Source of the DNA: a bacterium
Lineage (GTDB): Bacteria > Babelota > Babeliae > Babelales > UASB340
Length of the DNA: 64,000 bases
Direction: 5' to 3'
Assembly (NCBI GenBank): GCA_030629005.1
Contig: DAOVPV010000002.1
Span: forward strand, 1 to 64,000
Below, in pieces: positions 36,678 through 45,413 of this stretch. A program made the translations under genes and the position numbers. Position 1 is the stretch's first letter. The number at the start of each line of letters is the position of its first letter. The notes under the pieces are model-generated. The model did not search any database. It saw only the letters and a list, made by a program, of their open reading frames with translations, and was not told the origin of the DNA.

Positions 36678-37943
36678 TTAATTCTTATCTTCTTCAAAAA
36701 CTAAAACTTGAATAACTCTTCGCAAAGTCGCTTGTTGCACCTGGAAGCAATAACCTTTATAAACAAAACGTTCATCCTTGACAGGTAAATGTTGTAATTT
36801 TTCGGACAAAAAACCAGCTAAAGTATTCGACTCTTTAGTCCCAAAATCAATATCCAAAAGTTCACTTAACTTATCCAAACTCATTTTAGCATCAACAAGC
36901 CAACCTCCAGTTTCCATTGAAATGTAATCAGAACGAACACTTTCATGTTCATCTCTAATTTCACCAACGATTTCTTCTAAAACATCTTCCAATGTTACAA
37001 GACCAGAAATTACGCCATACTCATCGATAATCATTGCCATATGCATCCGCTTATGCAAAAACTCACTTAGCAATTGATTTATTTTTTTTGTTTCAGGAAC
37101 AAAAAGAACAGGTCTTATAAATCCTTTTACAGATTCAGTTAAATCTTTTTTCTTAGAAACTAAATCAAAAATATCCTTTTGATGAATTATTCCTATAACA
37201 TTATCTTCATTTTTTTCATAAACAGGAATTCTAGAAAATCTAGTTTTAGAAAATATATCAGCAGCTTCCTGAATGCTTGTTTTAGCTTTTATAGTAAGCA
37301 TATCTACTTTGGGAATCATGATTTCATCAACCAAAATTTGACCCAACTCGAAAATATTCAATAACATCTCACTTTTTTCTGCTTCAATAATTCCTTTTTC
37401 ATCACTATAATCAATTAAAAATTGAATCTCCTTTTCAGAAACTAAATCAGGGTTTTTATCAAAAATATTTTCTCTACCAAGCCTTTTAAAAATAAAATTT
37501 GCTATACCAGTTAAAATTGAAACTATTGGATACAAAACCTTATGCAGTCCAGCAATAACACATAAAGATGAATTAAATATTGTTTCATTGTGAGACTTCG
37601 CAACAGATTTAGGTATAATTTCACCAAAAATCAAAATTATAATGGTTGCCAAAAAAACACCAATCATTAAACCAATGCCACCAAATAATCTTTCCATAAT
37701 CTCTGCAATTAAAACAGAAGATAAAACATGCGCAAAATTATTAGCTATTAATATTGTTATTAAAATCCGTTGAGGATTTTGCTCCCAAGACTCAAAGAGA
37801 GCTGAATATTTACTTTTTTGTAAACTAAGTTCCTTTACTTTAAACAGTCTTAATCCTGTAAAAGCCGTTTCTAGAAATGCAAACAAAGAAGCAAACGTTA
37901 ACGAAATTAAAAAGAATACAACCTCTATATATATTACACTCAT
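36678..37943 (-). CDS. CNNM/CorC family (DUF21-CBS-CorC_HlyC) protein
   Basis: 421 residues. Order: DUF21 membrane domain (about 1-180, four helices), two CBS domains (about 200-330, with PVYEKNEDNVIGIIHQKDI and DEYGVISGLVTLEDVLEEI), and a C-terminal CorC_HlyC domain. The family transports or regulates Mg2+; older names call it a hemolysin. Hemolytic action is not implied. Confidence 0.92.
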   Translation of the reverse strand: MSVIYIEVVFFLISLTFASLFAFLETAFTGLRLFKVKELSLQKSKYSALFESWEQNPQRILITILIANNFAHVLSSVLIAEIMERLFGGIGLMIGVFLATIIILIFGEIIPKSVAKSHNETIFNSSLCVIAGLHKVLYPIVSILTGIANFIFKRLGRENIFDKNPDLVSEKEIQFLIDYSDEKGIIEAEKSEMLLNIFELGQILVDEIMIPKVDMLTIKAKTSIQEAADIFSKTRFSRIPVYEKNEDNVIGIIHQKDIFDLVSKKKDLTESVKGFIRPVLFVPETKKINQLLSEFLHKRMHMAMIIDEYGVISGLVTLEDVLEEIVGEIRDEHESVRSDYISMETGGWLVDAKMSLDKLSELLDIDFGTKESNTLAGFLSEKLQHLPVKDERFVYKGYCFQVQQATLRRVIQVLVFEEDKN

Positions 37944-37965
37944 ATAACTTTATGCCCTTAAATTT

Positions 37966-39483
37966 TTAATATTGCTGCAAAATCTTTTTATCTATTTTCC
38001 CAGTAGCATTCATAGGTAAGCTATCCATATAAATAAACTTCTTAGGAATTTTATAATTAGCTAGATTTGCAGCGCACAACTCTCTTAACAAACCCTCCGA
38101 AATCTTTTCTTTACCTTTTAAAGCCACAAACGCAATCGGAATTTGTCCAGTTGAAGAATCCTCTTTTCCAATAACTGCAGCTTGCATAATTTTAGGATGA
38201 GAAAGTAATATATTTTCCACTTCTTGCGGATAAATATTAAATCCCTTATGAATAATCAAATCTTTATTTCTTCCAGAAATAGATAAATATCCTTGAGAAT
38301 TTATAGATCCCAAGTCTCCTGTATTAAGCCAACCATCAACAAGAACTTTATCTGTTTCCTCTTGGGATTTATAGTAACCCATCATAATATTATCACCCTT
38401 AACCCAAAGAGTTCCAATATTATTTCTTGATAAACTATTACCAGCATCATCTCTAATGTCACATTGAACACCATTCAGTGGATAACCTACATAATGTGTA
38501 GCAAGACTTTCATTTTCATGGTTAACGGCAATAACAGGAGCAGCTTCTGTCAAACCATAACCCGCACAAATTTTTCTTCCATATATTAAAGCAAAAGCCA
38601 TACGAATTTTATCTGGCATTGCATCTGCACCAGAAACAAACATTCTTACAGAATCTAATGGTGCGGTTTTTAACAAACAAAGCAAACCATACAATGCTGG
38701 AAAACCAAAAAATAAAGTTGGTTTTAAGGTTAAGCCTTGCATAATTAATTTTCTATCTATTTTTTTAACAATAATAGCAGCAGCCCCTGCCATAACGGGA
38801 AGCCACATGCATGTATTTTGCGCAAAAACGTGAAATAAAGGTAAAACAGAAAAGAATCGATCATTCTCAGATTTATTTATAAACATTAACCGCGCATAGT
38901 CCTGCAGGCTATTTGTTATTATGTTTTTAGAAGAAAGCATTACACCCTTAGGCTTTCCTGTTGTACCTGAAGTATATAAAATCAATGCCAACTCTTCTAC
39001 CGGTAAAGTTGTAACTTTAAAATCAACCTCTTTTGGAACCTTAGATTCCCAATCTATATCCGAATCATCTAGTATAAAATCTAAATTAGCCATATCCGTA
39101 TTTGAAGTAACATCAAATTTAGATTTCAAATCATTTGATACAAAAATAGCTTTTGCATCTGAATTACTAACAACATATGCAAATTCTTTTTCGTGCAAAA
39201 ATATATTAACCGGAACAATTACTGCACCAATCATCCAAATTGCAAAATATGCAATGTAAAAATCTATACTATTTCCTGAGCATAAAAGAATCTTATCTCT
39301 TGGATTTACTCCTAAATGCTGCATTTTTTTAGCAAAAAGAGCCGATCTAAAGTAAAATTCTTTATATGTAATTTGTTTACCATCTGATATAAGAGCAACT
39401 TTATTAGGATATTTTTTATAGGCTAAATGCAATAATTCACTTACATGAATAAGTTGTCCATCACGCTCAAAATCTTTTTTCAT
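37966..39483 (-). CDS. AMP-forming acyl-CoA synthetase
   Basis: Activates a fatty acid to acyl-CoA through an acyl-AMP. The AMP motif LILYTSGTTGKPKGVM, GYGLTEAAP and the C-terminal GWLNTGDLG and KDLI are intact, and PMNATGKIDKK carries the catalytic Lys. Start uncertain: the ATG at 39483 gives the natural N-terminus, but a TTG at 39561 with GGGAG upstream would include the 22-nt repeat (39515-39535) as LNVSSE. The frame stays open to 39591. Confidence 0.9.
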   Translation of the reverse strand: MKKDFERDGQLIHVSELLHLAYKKYPNKVALISDGKQITYKEFYFRSALFAKKMQHLGVNPRDKILLCSGNSIDFYIAYFAIWMIGAVIVPVNIFLHEKEFAYVVSNSDAKAIFVSNDLKSKFDVTSNTDMANLDFILDDSDIDWESKVPKEVDFKVTTLPVEELALILYTSGTTGKPKGVMLSSKNIITNSLQDYARLMFINKSENDRFFSVLPLFHVFAQNTCMWLPVMAGAAAIIVKKIDRKLIMQGLTLKPTLFFGFPALYGLLCLLKTAPLDSVRMFVSGADAMPDKIRMAFALIYGRKICAGYGLTEAAPVIAVNHENESLATHYVGYPLNGVQCDIRDDAGNSLSRNNIGTLWVKGDNIMMGYYKSQEETDKVLVDGWLNTGDLGSINSQGYLSISGRNKDLIIHKGFNIYPQEVENILLSHPKIMQAAVIGKEDSSTGQIPIAFVALKGKEKISEGLLRELCAANLANYKIPKKFIYMDSLPMNATGKIDKKILQQY

Positions 39484-39514
39484 ATTATAAAAAGCTGTTT
39501 CTTCGCTTTTATGT

Positions 39515-39535
39515 TCGGAAGAAACATTTAATGTT
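39515..39535 (+). repeat. 22-nt dispersed repeat, copy 4
   Basis: Consensus on the plus strand; it lies at or just upstream of the acyl-CoA ligase start and would read LNVSSE if included. An inverted partial copy (GTTTCTTCG) lies about 18 nt before it. Confidence 0.75.
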
Positions 39536-39626
39536 TTTGATTTATTATAAAAAAATTTCAACCCAAAGCTCCCATATAAAATACTAAACAAAATACATTT
39601 TTTACATCTATTTTATAAATATAATC

Positions 39627-40283
39627 TTACTTATCTTCTTTTTCTGTATCTTTAAAAAATTCAAATAAATCTGCATCCTTATCTGAAGAATCTTCAGATT
39701 GACAACCAGAGCAAGAAGAACAACTAGAAACATCACACTCTTGCGAAGAATTATCTTCTAAATCTTTCTCATGAGATTCTACAGCTTCTAACATTAATCT
39801 AAGATCTTTTACTTTACCTTCGCTTATAGCATTAATCAGATCTTCGCTCATATGCTCTAATTCTCTCATAGAGTTACCCAAATCTTGTTCTACTTGTTGC
39901 TTGAATTTGTCCATTTCAACTAAAACATCATCTTTACTTATAATCATGTTCAAGAGTTCTTCTGCCTTAGCATCGTCTGCTACATCCTTTACCTGAACAA
40001 TTGCATTAACCTGCTCTTCTAAAAAAGATATATCTTCTTTAATATCAGAAGATATATCATTATAATGATCAGAAATTTTCTTATTTAATGCTTCCAAGTC
40101 ATTTAATATATCTTGATCATTCTGCTCAGATATTTTGCTTGCCAGTAAATTTAATATATCTGTATAAACCTTTTCTATAAATTTATACAGTTCCTTTTGT
40201 TTCCCTAATAAAAAATCAGTTTGTTCTACAACAACATTTAATCGTTCTCTTGACACAGCGTACCTTTCGGATTGCGTAAGCAT
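39627..40283 (-). CDS. Coiled-coil protein with Cys-rich tail
   Basis: 218 residues. Residues 1-170 are mostly charged heptads of a long coiled coil. The C-terminal tail has CDVSSCSSCSGCQ followed by an acidic, polar end. The cysteine cluster could bind a metal. I recognise no family. No signal peptide, so it is cytoplasmic. It stands upstream of the acyl-CoA ligase on the same strand. Confidence 0.6.
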   Translation of the reverse strand: MLTQSERYAVSRERLNVVVEQTDFLLGKQKELYKFIEKVYTDILNLLASKISEQNDQDILNDLEALNKKISDHYNDISSDIKEDISFLEEQVNAIVQVKDVADDAKAEELLNMIISKDDVLVEMDKFKQQVEQDLGNSMRELEHMSEDLINAISEGKVKDLRLMLEAVESHEKDLEDNSSQECDVSSCSSCSGCQSEDSSDKDADLFEFFKDTEKEDK

Positions 40284-40412
40284 AAATCCAGTTTGTAATA
40301 AGTTTTATATGCAAAAATATATTATATAATATAAATATTTGAAAATATAAGCAATAGTGCTTAATATAAGTAATATTAATTTACCTTATTATTTTAAAAA
40401 TGTTAAAAAATT

Positions 40413-40862
40413 ATGATTTATATAAAAAACAACATAAAAAAGATAACAATAAATAATGATTATGTTAAAAACACAATCAAAGAAATATTAAAAATAATAT
40501 ATTACCCAAACTTTGATGTAAGTATATGGTTTACAACAAATGCTACCATCAAAAAATTTAACAAAAAATTTAGACATAAAAATAAGTCTACAGATATTCT
40601 GTCTTTTCCTTTTTACCCAGAACTAAAGCCTGGTAATAAAATAAAAGCTCGAAACACAGATGAACAAAATTTGGGGGACATTCTTATTTCTTTGGAACGT
40701 TGTAAAAAAGATAGCAAAGAGTTAAAAATTCCATTCAAAAAATATTTAATTAAAATAATTGTTCACGGCATTGTTCATCTATTAGGCTACAATCATATAA
40801 CGGACAAACAATATAAAGAAATGAAACAAGTCGAAGGTAAAATTTTAAAAAGCATTTTATAA
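40413..40862 (+). CDS. ybeY: YbeY endoribonuclease
   Basis: Conserved metalloRNase needed for 16S rRNA maturation and quality control. The three-His zinc motif is HGIVHLLGYNH near residue 117 (usually HGxLHLxGYDH), and DILSFPF near residue 60 is a second family motif. 149 residues, normal length. It converges with the kinase gene, 4 nt apart. Confidence 0.92.
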   Translation: MIYIKNNIKKITINNDYVKNTIKEILKIIYYPNFDVSIWFTTNATIKKFNKKFRHKNKSTDILSFPFYPELKPGNKIKARNTDEQNLGDILISLERCKKDSKELKIPFKKYLIKIIVHGIVHLLGYNHITDKQYKEMKQVEGKILKSIL

Positions 40863-40866
40863 ATTT

Positions 40867-42081
40867 TTATAAAATCTTAACTTCTTCATATCTATCCCGA
40901 ATCTCTTCTATTGTAGGCCTTAACTCAGGATTTCTACTTACACAAGATTTAATTAACTCTAACATTTCTATTTCAAATTCACTTGCACCATCTATAACAC
41001 CAATAAGACTTCTATAATCGTCTAACCCATAAAATTCATTAATATTCTCAATATTCATAAAATTCGATCTACAAAATTTTGTAATATGAGATTCACCAGT
41101 AAGAACAGAATTTAAAACCCAACCTAGAGCAAAAATATCATTCGACTTTGTATATCCAAAATCATTTGTTTTTATAAACTCACCCCCCTCATTTTTAGCA
41201 AAATAGCGAAAATACTCTGGAGCAAGATAATAAGCGGTACCTAATCTATATGGAGAAATATAAAAACCAATTTCAGGATCAAAGTGACCCGCAAAACAAA
41301 AATCTATTATTTTTGCATTCAAATCATCATTAAAAACAATATTTTCTGGTTTTAAATCATTATGAACAATATTATTTGAATGCATCTGAAAAACACCGTT
41401 TAAAATCGTTGATATCAATCGTTTTTTGCTTTCAGTGCTCACGACACCTTTCTTCAAAAAGTTGTCCAAACTATTTGGACAATACTCTAAAATGACAACC
41501 TTATCTTCATCATACGACTTATACAAATTAATTATATTTGGAAAATCAGAAAGTAAATTCAAAGCACCTATTTCATTTCTAAACCTAAAATCGATATTTT
41601 CTAATAATTGTTTTATTACTTCCCTTCTCATACCAATAGGAAAATCGGTTCCAAGTTTATAAAATAAATATGCAGCATCTAAATTATTAAAACGACCTTT
41701 ATAAACAATCTTCTCACCACCATCCGCAATTCTTTCCAAACCTGGTAACAATTTTTCTCTTAAAAATAACTCTCGTTGTTGTTCTCTTAGAAGCGCTTCT
41801 TCGCGTTCCTTTTTTAAAACAACACAAACTTCTCTTATAATTTCATAAACTTTTTCCCTAGGATATTTATTAGTTTTAAGAAAAGAATAAATTTGTTTCG
41901 AACTCATTCTATAATTTTTCACTAATACCAAAACAGCATCTACTTCGGAATGCCCTTGGGTTAAAAGAGACGAAAAAAATTCCTGTGGTTCAAGACTACG
42001 AAACTTTGTTAATAAGTTTTGTGTAGAAACAAAAAATATAAAAGTTAATAAAATAAATTTTATATTTCCTAATTTAAACAT
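40867..42081 (-). CDS. Exported Ser/Thr kinase-like protein
   Basis: 404 residues: a hydrophobic N-terminus (about 6-20), a polar region with Gln/Glu-rich coil (about 90-115), then a kinase domain with IVHNDLKPENIVFND (HND in place of HRD), DFCFAG in place of DFG, and ELRPTIEEI in the C-lobe. GGGGATA precedes the ATG by 6 nt. Similar in style to the kinases at 18515 and 42164. Substrate unknown; export is inferred from the N-terminus. Confidence 0.8.
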   Translation of the reverse strand: MFKLGNIKFILLTFIFFVSTQNLLTKFRSLEPQEFFSSLLTQGHSEVDAVLVLVKNYRMSSKQIYSFLKTNKYPREKVYEIIREVCVVLKKEREEALLREQQRELFLREKLLPGLERIADGGEKIVYKGRFNNLDAAYLFYKLGTDFPIGMRREVIKQLLENIDFRFRNEIGALNLLSDFPNIINLYKSYDEDKVVILEYCPNSLDNFLKKGVVSTESKKRLISTILNGVFQMHSNNIVHNDLKPENIVFNDDLNAKIIDFCFAGHFDPEIGFYISPYRLGTAYYLAPEYFRYFAKNEGGEFIKTNDFGYTKSNDIFALGWVLNSVLTGESHITKFCRSNFMNIENINEFYGLDDYRSLIGVIDGASEFEIEMLELIKSCVSRNPELRPTIEEIRDRYEEVKIL

Positions 42082-42163
42082 AATATCCCCAAATAAATTT
42101 TTAATTTCATATAAAAAACTATACTCTTTATTATATTTTTAAATATTCTCATAGTCACCTTGT

Positions 42164-43282
42164 TTATAATTTTTCACTCCGATTTTTTTCAGCCTCTTGC
42201 GCATATTCTATATCTATTAAAATATTTCTCAGCTCATCTAAAATTTCACCCGCAGTTAACCTATACAAAGGCTCACCCCAACAAACTGCTATTAAATTAT
42301 TAAGTTTTTGACCAATCATACGCTTATCTGAAATACCGTCTATGCCACCTATTAAATCGCTTAAACAATCTACTAAATCAAATCGGTCCAATTTAGGCCT
42401 CCATCCTTCAACCACAGCATTCGCAATTAAAGTTTGATACCTGTAGCCTTTTGTATTACTCAGACCGAGCAACAACACTACCCCTTCTAGCTGAGCATCT
42501 AAAGAAAATTCACTCGAACAACATTCCTCTTCATATCTTTTAAAAATACTTTCTCTATATAGAACTTCAAACATTAAAATAGCAAAGGAGTAGATATCAT
42601 AAGAATATCTATAATTAAATTTAGCTAATTCTATACAATTTTTTGTCTCAATAATATTATATCCAAATTTAATATTTTCCCAGCAACATGGGTCCATAAA
42701 ACTTATAGTTCCATAAAAAGAAGTTTTTTTTAATCGAATATTAATAATACGACTAAAATCTATCAATTTCGCAATCAATCTTCTATTATCAAAACTTTTA
42801 CCATCAGTTTTAACTAATAAAATATTCGATAGTTTTAGGTCATTATGAATAATCCCCATCTCATGCATAAATTTTATACCGGAAATAATATCAATCAAAA
42901 ATTTTAATTTCGTTTTAATTCCAATTTTTCTTAATCTTCTTTCTCCATCTTTTTCTATTTTTGAAAATAAAAATCCGTGTAAATCTATAAATCCTAGCTC
43001 TTGAATCAAAATTAAATTTTCATCATCAAAACCAAGAAACCGAATAATATTTTCATGCTCATAATTTAATAAAAAATCTCGTTCCTTTATATAATCTATA
43101 TAATCTTTAGAACTTTTAGATTTAAATTTTATTAACGCCGTCCCCTCATTCTTACGGCTATAGACATTTTTATCGGCACCACAACTCCTATATCTCCAAA
43201 AAGAATCTTGCCAATAAGCATGCTCTTCACCAAAAAAAAATTTCTTGTTTTTGACTCTCAACCATGCATTGCAGGTTGCCAA
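42164..43282 (-). CDS. Ser/Thr kinase-like protein, apparently frameshifted
   Basis: This frame begins at a TTG (43282) just after a TGA, with no Shine-Dalgarno. It encodes a kinase with HNDLKLSNILLVK, a DFS in the DFG position and WRPKLDRFD in the C-lobe. The proper start and signal peptide are in the adjacent frame at 43227-43346. The two frames join if the A9 run at 43232-43240 loses one base, giving a continuous exported kinase from 43346. Either phase variation, decay or a sequencing error. Confidence 0.72.
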   Translation of the reverse strand: MATCNAWLRVKNKKFFFGEEHAYWQDSFWRYRSCGADKNVYSRKNEGTALIKFKSKSSKDYIDYIKERDFLLNYEHENIIRFLGFDDENLILIQELGFIDLHGFLFSKIEKDGERRLRKIGIKTKLKFLIDIISGIKFMHEMGIIHNDLKLSNILLVKTDGKSFDNRRLIAKLIDFSRIINIRLKKTSFYGTISFMDPCCWENIKFGYNIIETKNCIELAKFNYRYSYDIYSFAILMFEVLYRESIFKRYEEECCSSEFSLDAQLEGVVLLLGLSNTKGYRYQTLIANAVVEGWRPKLDRFDLVDCLSDLIGGIDGISDKRMIGQKLNNLIAVCWGEPLYRLTAGEILDELRNILIDIEYAQEAEKNRSEKL

Positions 43283-43346
43283 ACAAAATCAAAACAAAAA
43301 AAATGCTCTTTATTATATTTTTAAACGAAAATATGCTTTTTTTCAT
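43227..43346 (-). other. Signal-peptide leader frame of the frameshifted kinase
   Basis: ATG at 43346 with GAGGT 9 nt upstream, giving MKKSIFSFKNIIKSIFFVLI then LFGNLQC, a clear signal peptide. It ends in TGA at 43227, after the A9 run. With an A8 run the leader would read through into GEEHAYW of the kinase frame. Confidence 0.6.
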
Positions 43347-43582
43347 TAAATTCGACCTCAAAACTTGTTTTTTTTTTTAACAATCCCCAATATTGCTATT
43401 ATTTCATATTTGTAATTATTTGCAAGCGCATTAAAAAATTACATTTTTATACGAATTTTTTTAAAAAATATATATTTTTTGCATTGCTAAAGCATAAAAC
43501 ATGTATAAAATATAAATCTTCATACAATTTGGTGGACTATTTTAATATCACAAAAAACACCTAAAAACAAGGACTAATACTA

Positions 43583-43708
43583 ATGCCATACAGTGAAAAT
43601 TACGATTCAAATTACGATTCATTCTACGATTATACTATTTATGATATGGGCTTTGTATTCGATCAAGACGACGAAGAAGAGTCTGAATTAAACTCATATG
43701 ACGCCTAA
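43583..43708 (+). CDS. Small acidic protein, hypothetical
   Basis: A 41-residue ORF, MPYSENYDSNYDSFYDYTIY then DQDDEEE, rich in Asp, Glu and Tyr. AAGGA lies 8 nt before the ATG. It lies alone in the gap between the kinase and mlaD. A degenerate NYDS repeat is visible. It could be a real small protein or chance; low confidence. Confidence 0.4.
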   Translation: MPYSENYDSNYDSFYDYTIYDMGFVFDQDDEEESELNSYDA

Positions 43709-43769
43709 AGCGACTTAAGCACCATACAAAATTTAATAAAATTCGATTATTTATCAAATTATCTAAAAA

Positions 43770-44297
43770 TTACTTAGAAATTTTCCCTATTGGCAAAGAA
43801 GACAATACATATTTAATATCATCATCTCCAAACCTTATACCACCACCAAAGAATGGTGCTGCTGTGTGCTTGCCAATCATATCACCAACACCAAAGGCGG
43901 TATAAAGATTTTTCATGAAAAATACCTTATTTAACCATCTTATATGTGGTCTATTTTCATTTATTCTATTAAGACCTTTAAAGTCGAATGCTTCTAAGGT
44001 TGTTATCCAGTGAATTTTATCTGTTCTTAATGGTAAATAATAATCACACGCCATTCCAAAAGAATTTTCAAACATACCAACTCTTAAAGCTAAACGGTCA
44101 AAACGTTTACCAAACTGAAATCCAAATGACATATAATTTTTCTTTTTTCTAACTCTATCTTTAATTGGTGCAAACTCTAATAGATCATGGGCTTTCATAG
44201 CTTTACCAAAATCATCTGTACCATAATCTAAGTCATTTATATTTATTTTATTAAAGCTACTATCAAACCATTCCATATGATCTTCATCACGATCCAC
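43770..44297 (-). CDS. C-terminal part of MlaD-like protein, after an in-frame TGA
   Basis: This frame (GTG at 44297) is in phase with the mlaD frame ending at 44388. The 30 codons between (44298-44387) are open and protein-like: FDVRIRPTQDYFYQIQLVSN. Together they form the beta-barrel-like C-terminus seen in long MCE proteins. The GTG start is probably not used. I read this as part of mlaD, broken or read through. Confidence 0.65.
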   Translation of the reverse strand: MDRDEDHMEWFDSSFNKININDLDYGTDDFGKAMKAHDLLEFAPIKDRVRKKKNYMSFGFQFGKRFDRLALRVGMFENSFGMACDYYLPLRTDKIHWITTLEAFDFKGLNRINENRPHIRWLNKVFFMKNLYTAFGVGDMIGKHTAAPFFGGGIRFGDDDIKYVLSSLPIGKISK

Positions 44298-44387
44298 AAC
44301 AAGGCCACGCTCATTTGAAACAAGTTGAATTTGATAGAAATAATCTTGAGTTGGACGAATTCTTACATCAAAATAACCTTTAGAATT

Positions 44388-45383
44388 TCAATCCCGATCT
44401 AAACTAAGTTCTGAATGCATATCAATATCAACCTTCAAAGACTGTGTTTTTGCAACATAATCTTTAAGGCCTCTAACAGTCTTTTTAATATCATCATATG
44501 TTTCGTCTTCATTAATAAGCTTACCAAGAACACCTTTTCCTGTATTAATCTTTTCTACCACAACCTCTGCTTGTCTAAATGTTTCTTTTGCTTGATCAGA
44601 AGTAGACTGTAAACTCTTAAATGCAGAACTTACTTGAGGTAAAGTATCATCAGCAAATGCAACTCTTAATCTATCTGATGTATCTTTTATCGATGGAATA
44701 GTTTCATCCAAATTCTTTAAAATCGATGGTGTTTTATCTTCAAAACTACTTAACACACTATCAAAATTAGATAAAGATGAATTTATATTTTCTTCATTAT
44801 TTTTCATTGTTCGCTCTAGAACTTCAGAAAAATCTGCGATTCTATCAGACGCTTTAGCTATACTTTCTAAAGCATCTTTCATTTCATCTTCACCTTTTTG
44901 AGTTCCAAAAACATTTTTAAAAGAATAAGCAATATCTTGTATAGAAGTCGCAATATCTCTAAATTGGTCTAACAAATTACTGACACTCGCAGGAGATCTA
45001 CCAGGAATCGATAAAACACTACCAGGTAATAAAATACCAGCTTGAGGATCTCCAGGTTCAATTTCCAAAGTCTTTGTTCCAATTAAACCTTCTTGGCCTA
45101 TAATAGCATAAGCATTTTTTGCTAAGCGTATATTTTTGTTTATTCGCATTACAATTTCAGCTTTTCCATCAGATAACAATTCTATACAATCAACCCAACC
45201 AACATCTACACCGGCAATCTTTACTGAAGCTTTAACATCAAGCCCTCCAGTATCATCAAAATATGTTTTATAAACGTTGTGTTGAGCAGTATCTAATCTT
45301 AATGCTCCAATATTAACACTTAAATAGATAAAAATTCCTATGGCAATTAGTATAAATATACCAACTTTAGTTTCTGTTTTCAC
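44388..45383 (-). CDS. mlaD: MlaD-like MCE-domain protein (N-terminal part)
   Basis: 331 residues: one N-terminal membrane helix, the MCE domain (about 35-115, FDDTGGLDVKASVKIAGVDV), then a long helical region with Phe/Asp coils. MlaD binds the inner membrane permease in lipid transport to or from the outer membrane. No mlaE or mlaF is adjacent. The frame ends in TGA at 44388-44390, but continues in phase for 206 codons (30 to the downstream GTG, then 175 residues and a stop). It is 30 nt downstream of gspK. Confidence 0.85.
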   Translation of the reverse strand: MKTETKVGIFILIAIGIFIYLSVNIGALRLDTAQHNVYKTYFDDTGGLDVKASVKIAGVDVGWVDCIELLSDGKAEIVMRINKNIRLAKNAYAIIGQEGLIGTKTLEIEPGDPQAGILLPGSVLSIPGRSPASVSNLLDQFRDIATSIQDIAYSFKNVFGTQKGEDEMKDALESIAKASDRIADFSEVLERTMKNNEENINSSLSNFDSVLSSFEDKTPSILKNLDETIPSIKDTSDRLRVAFADDTLPQVSSAFKSLQSTSDQAKETFRQAEVVVEKINTGKGVLGKLINEDETYDDIKKTVRGLKDYVAKTQSLKVDIDMHSELSLDRD

Positions 45384-45413
45384 AAAAACACCTATCTAGT
45401 TAAATAACAAAAA

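Noticed and set aside
44388-44390. TGA in mlaD as recoded codon (Trp, Gly or selenocysteine)
   Set aside because: TGA ends other genes here (for example gspJ and the permease at 36661), and no SECIS-like hairpin was evident, so a mutation or sequence error is simpler.
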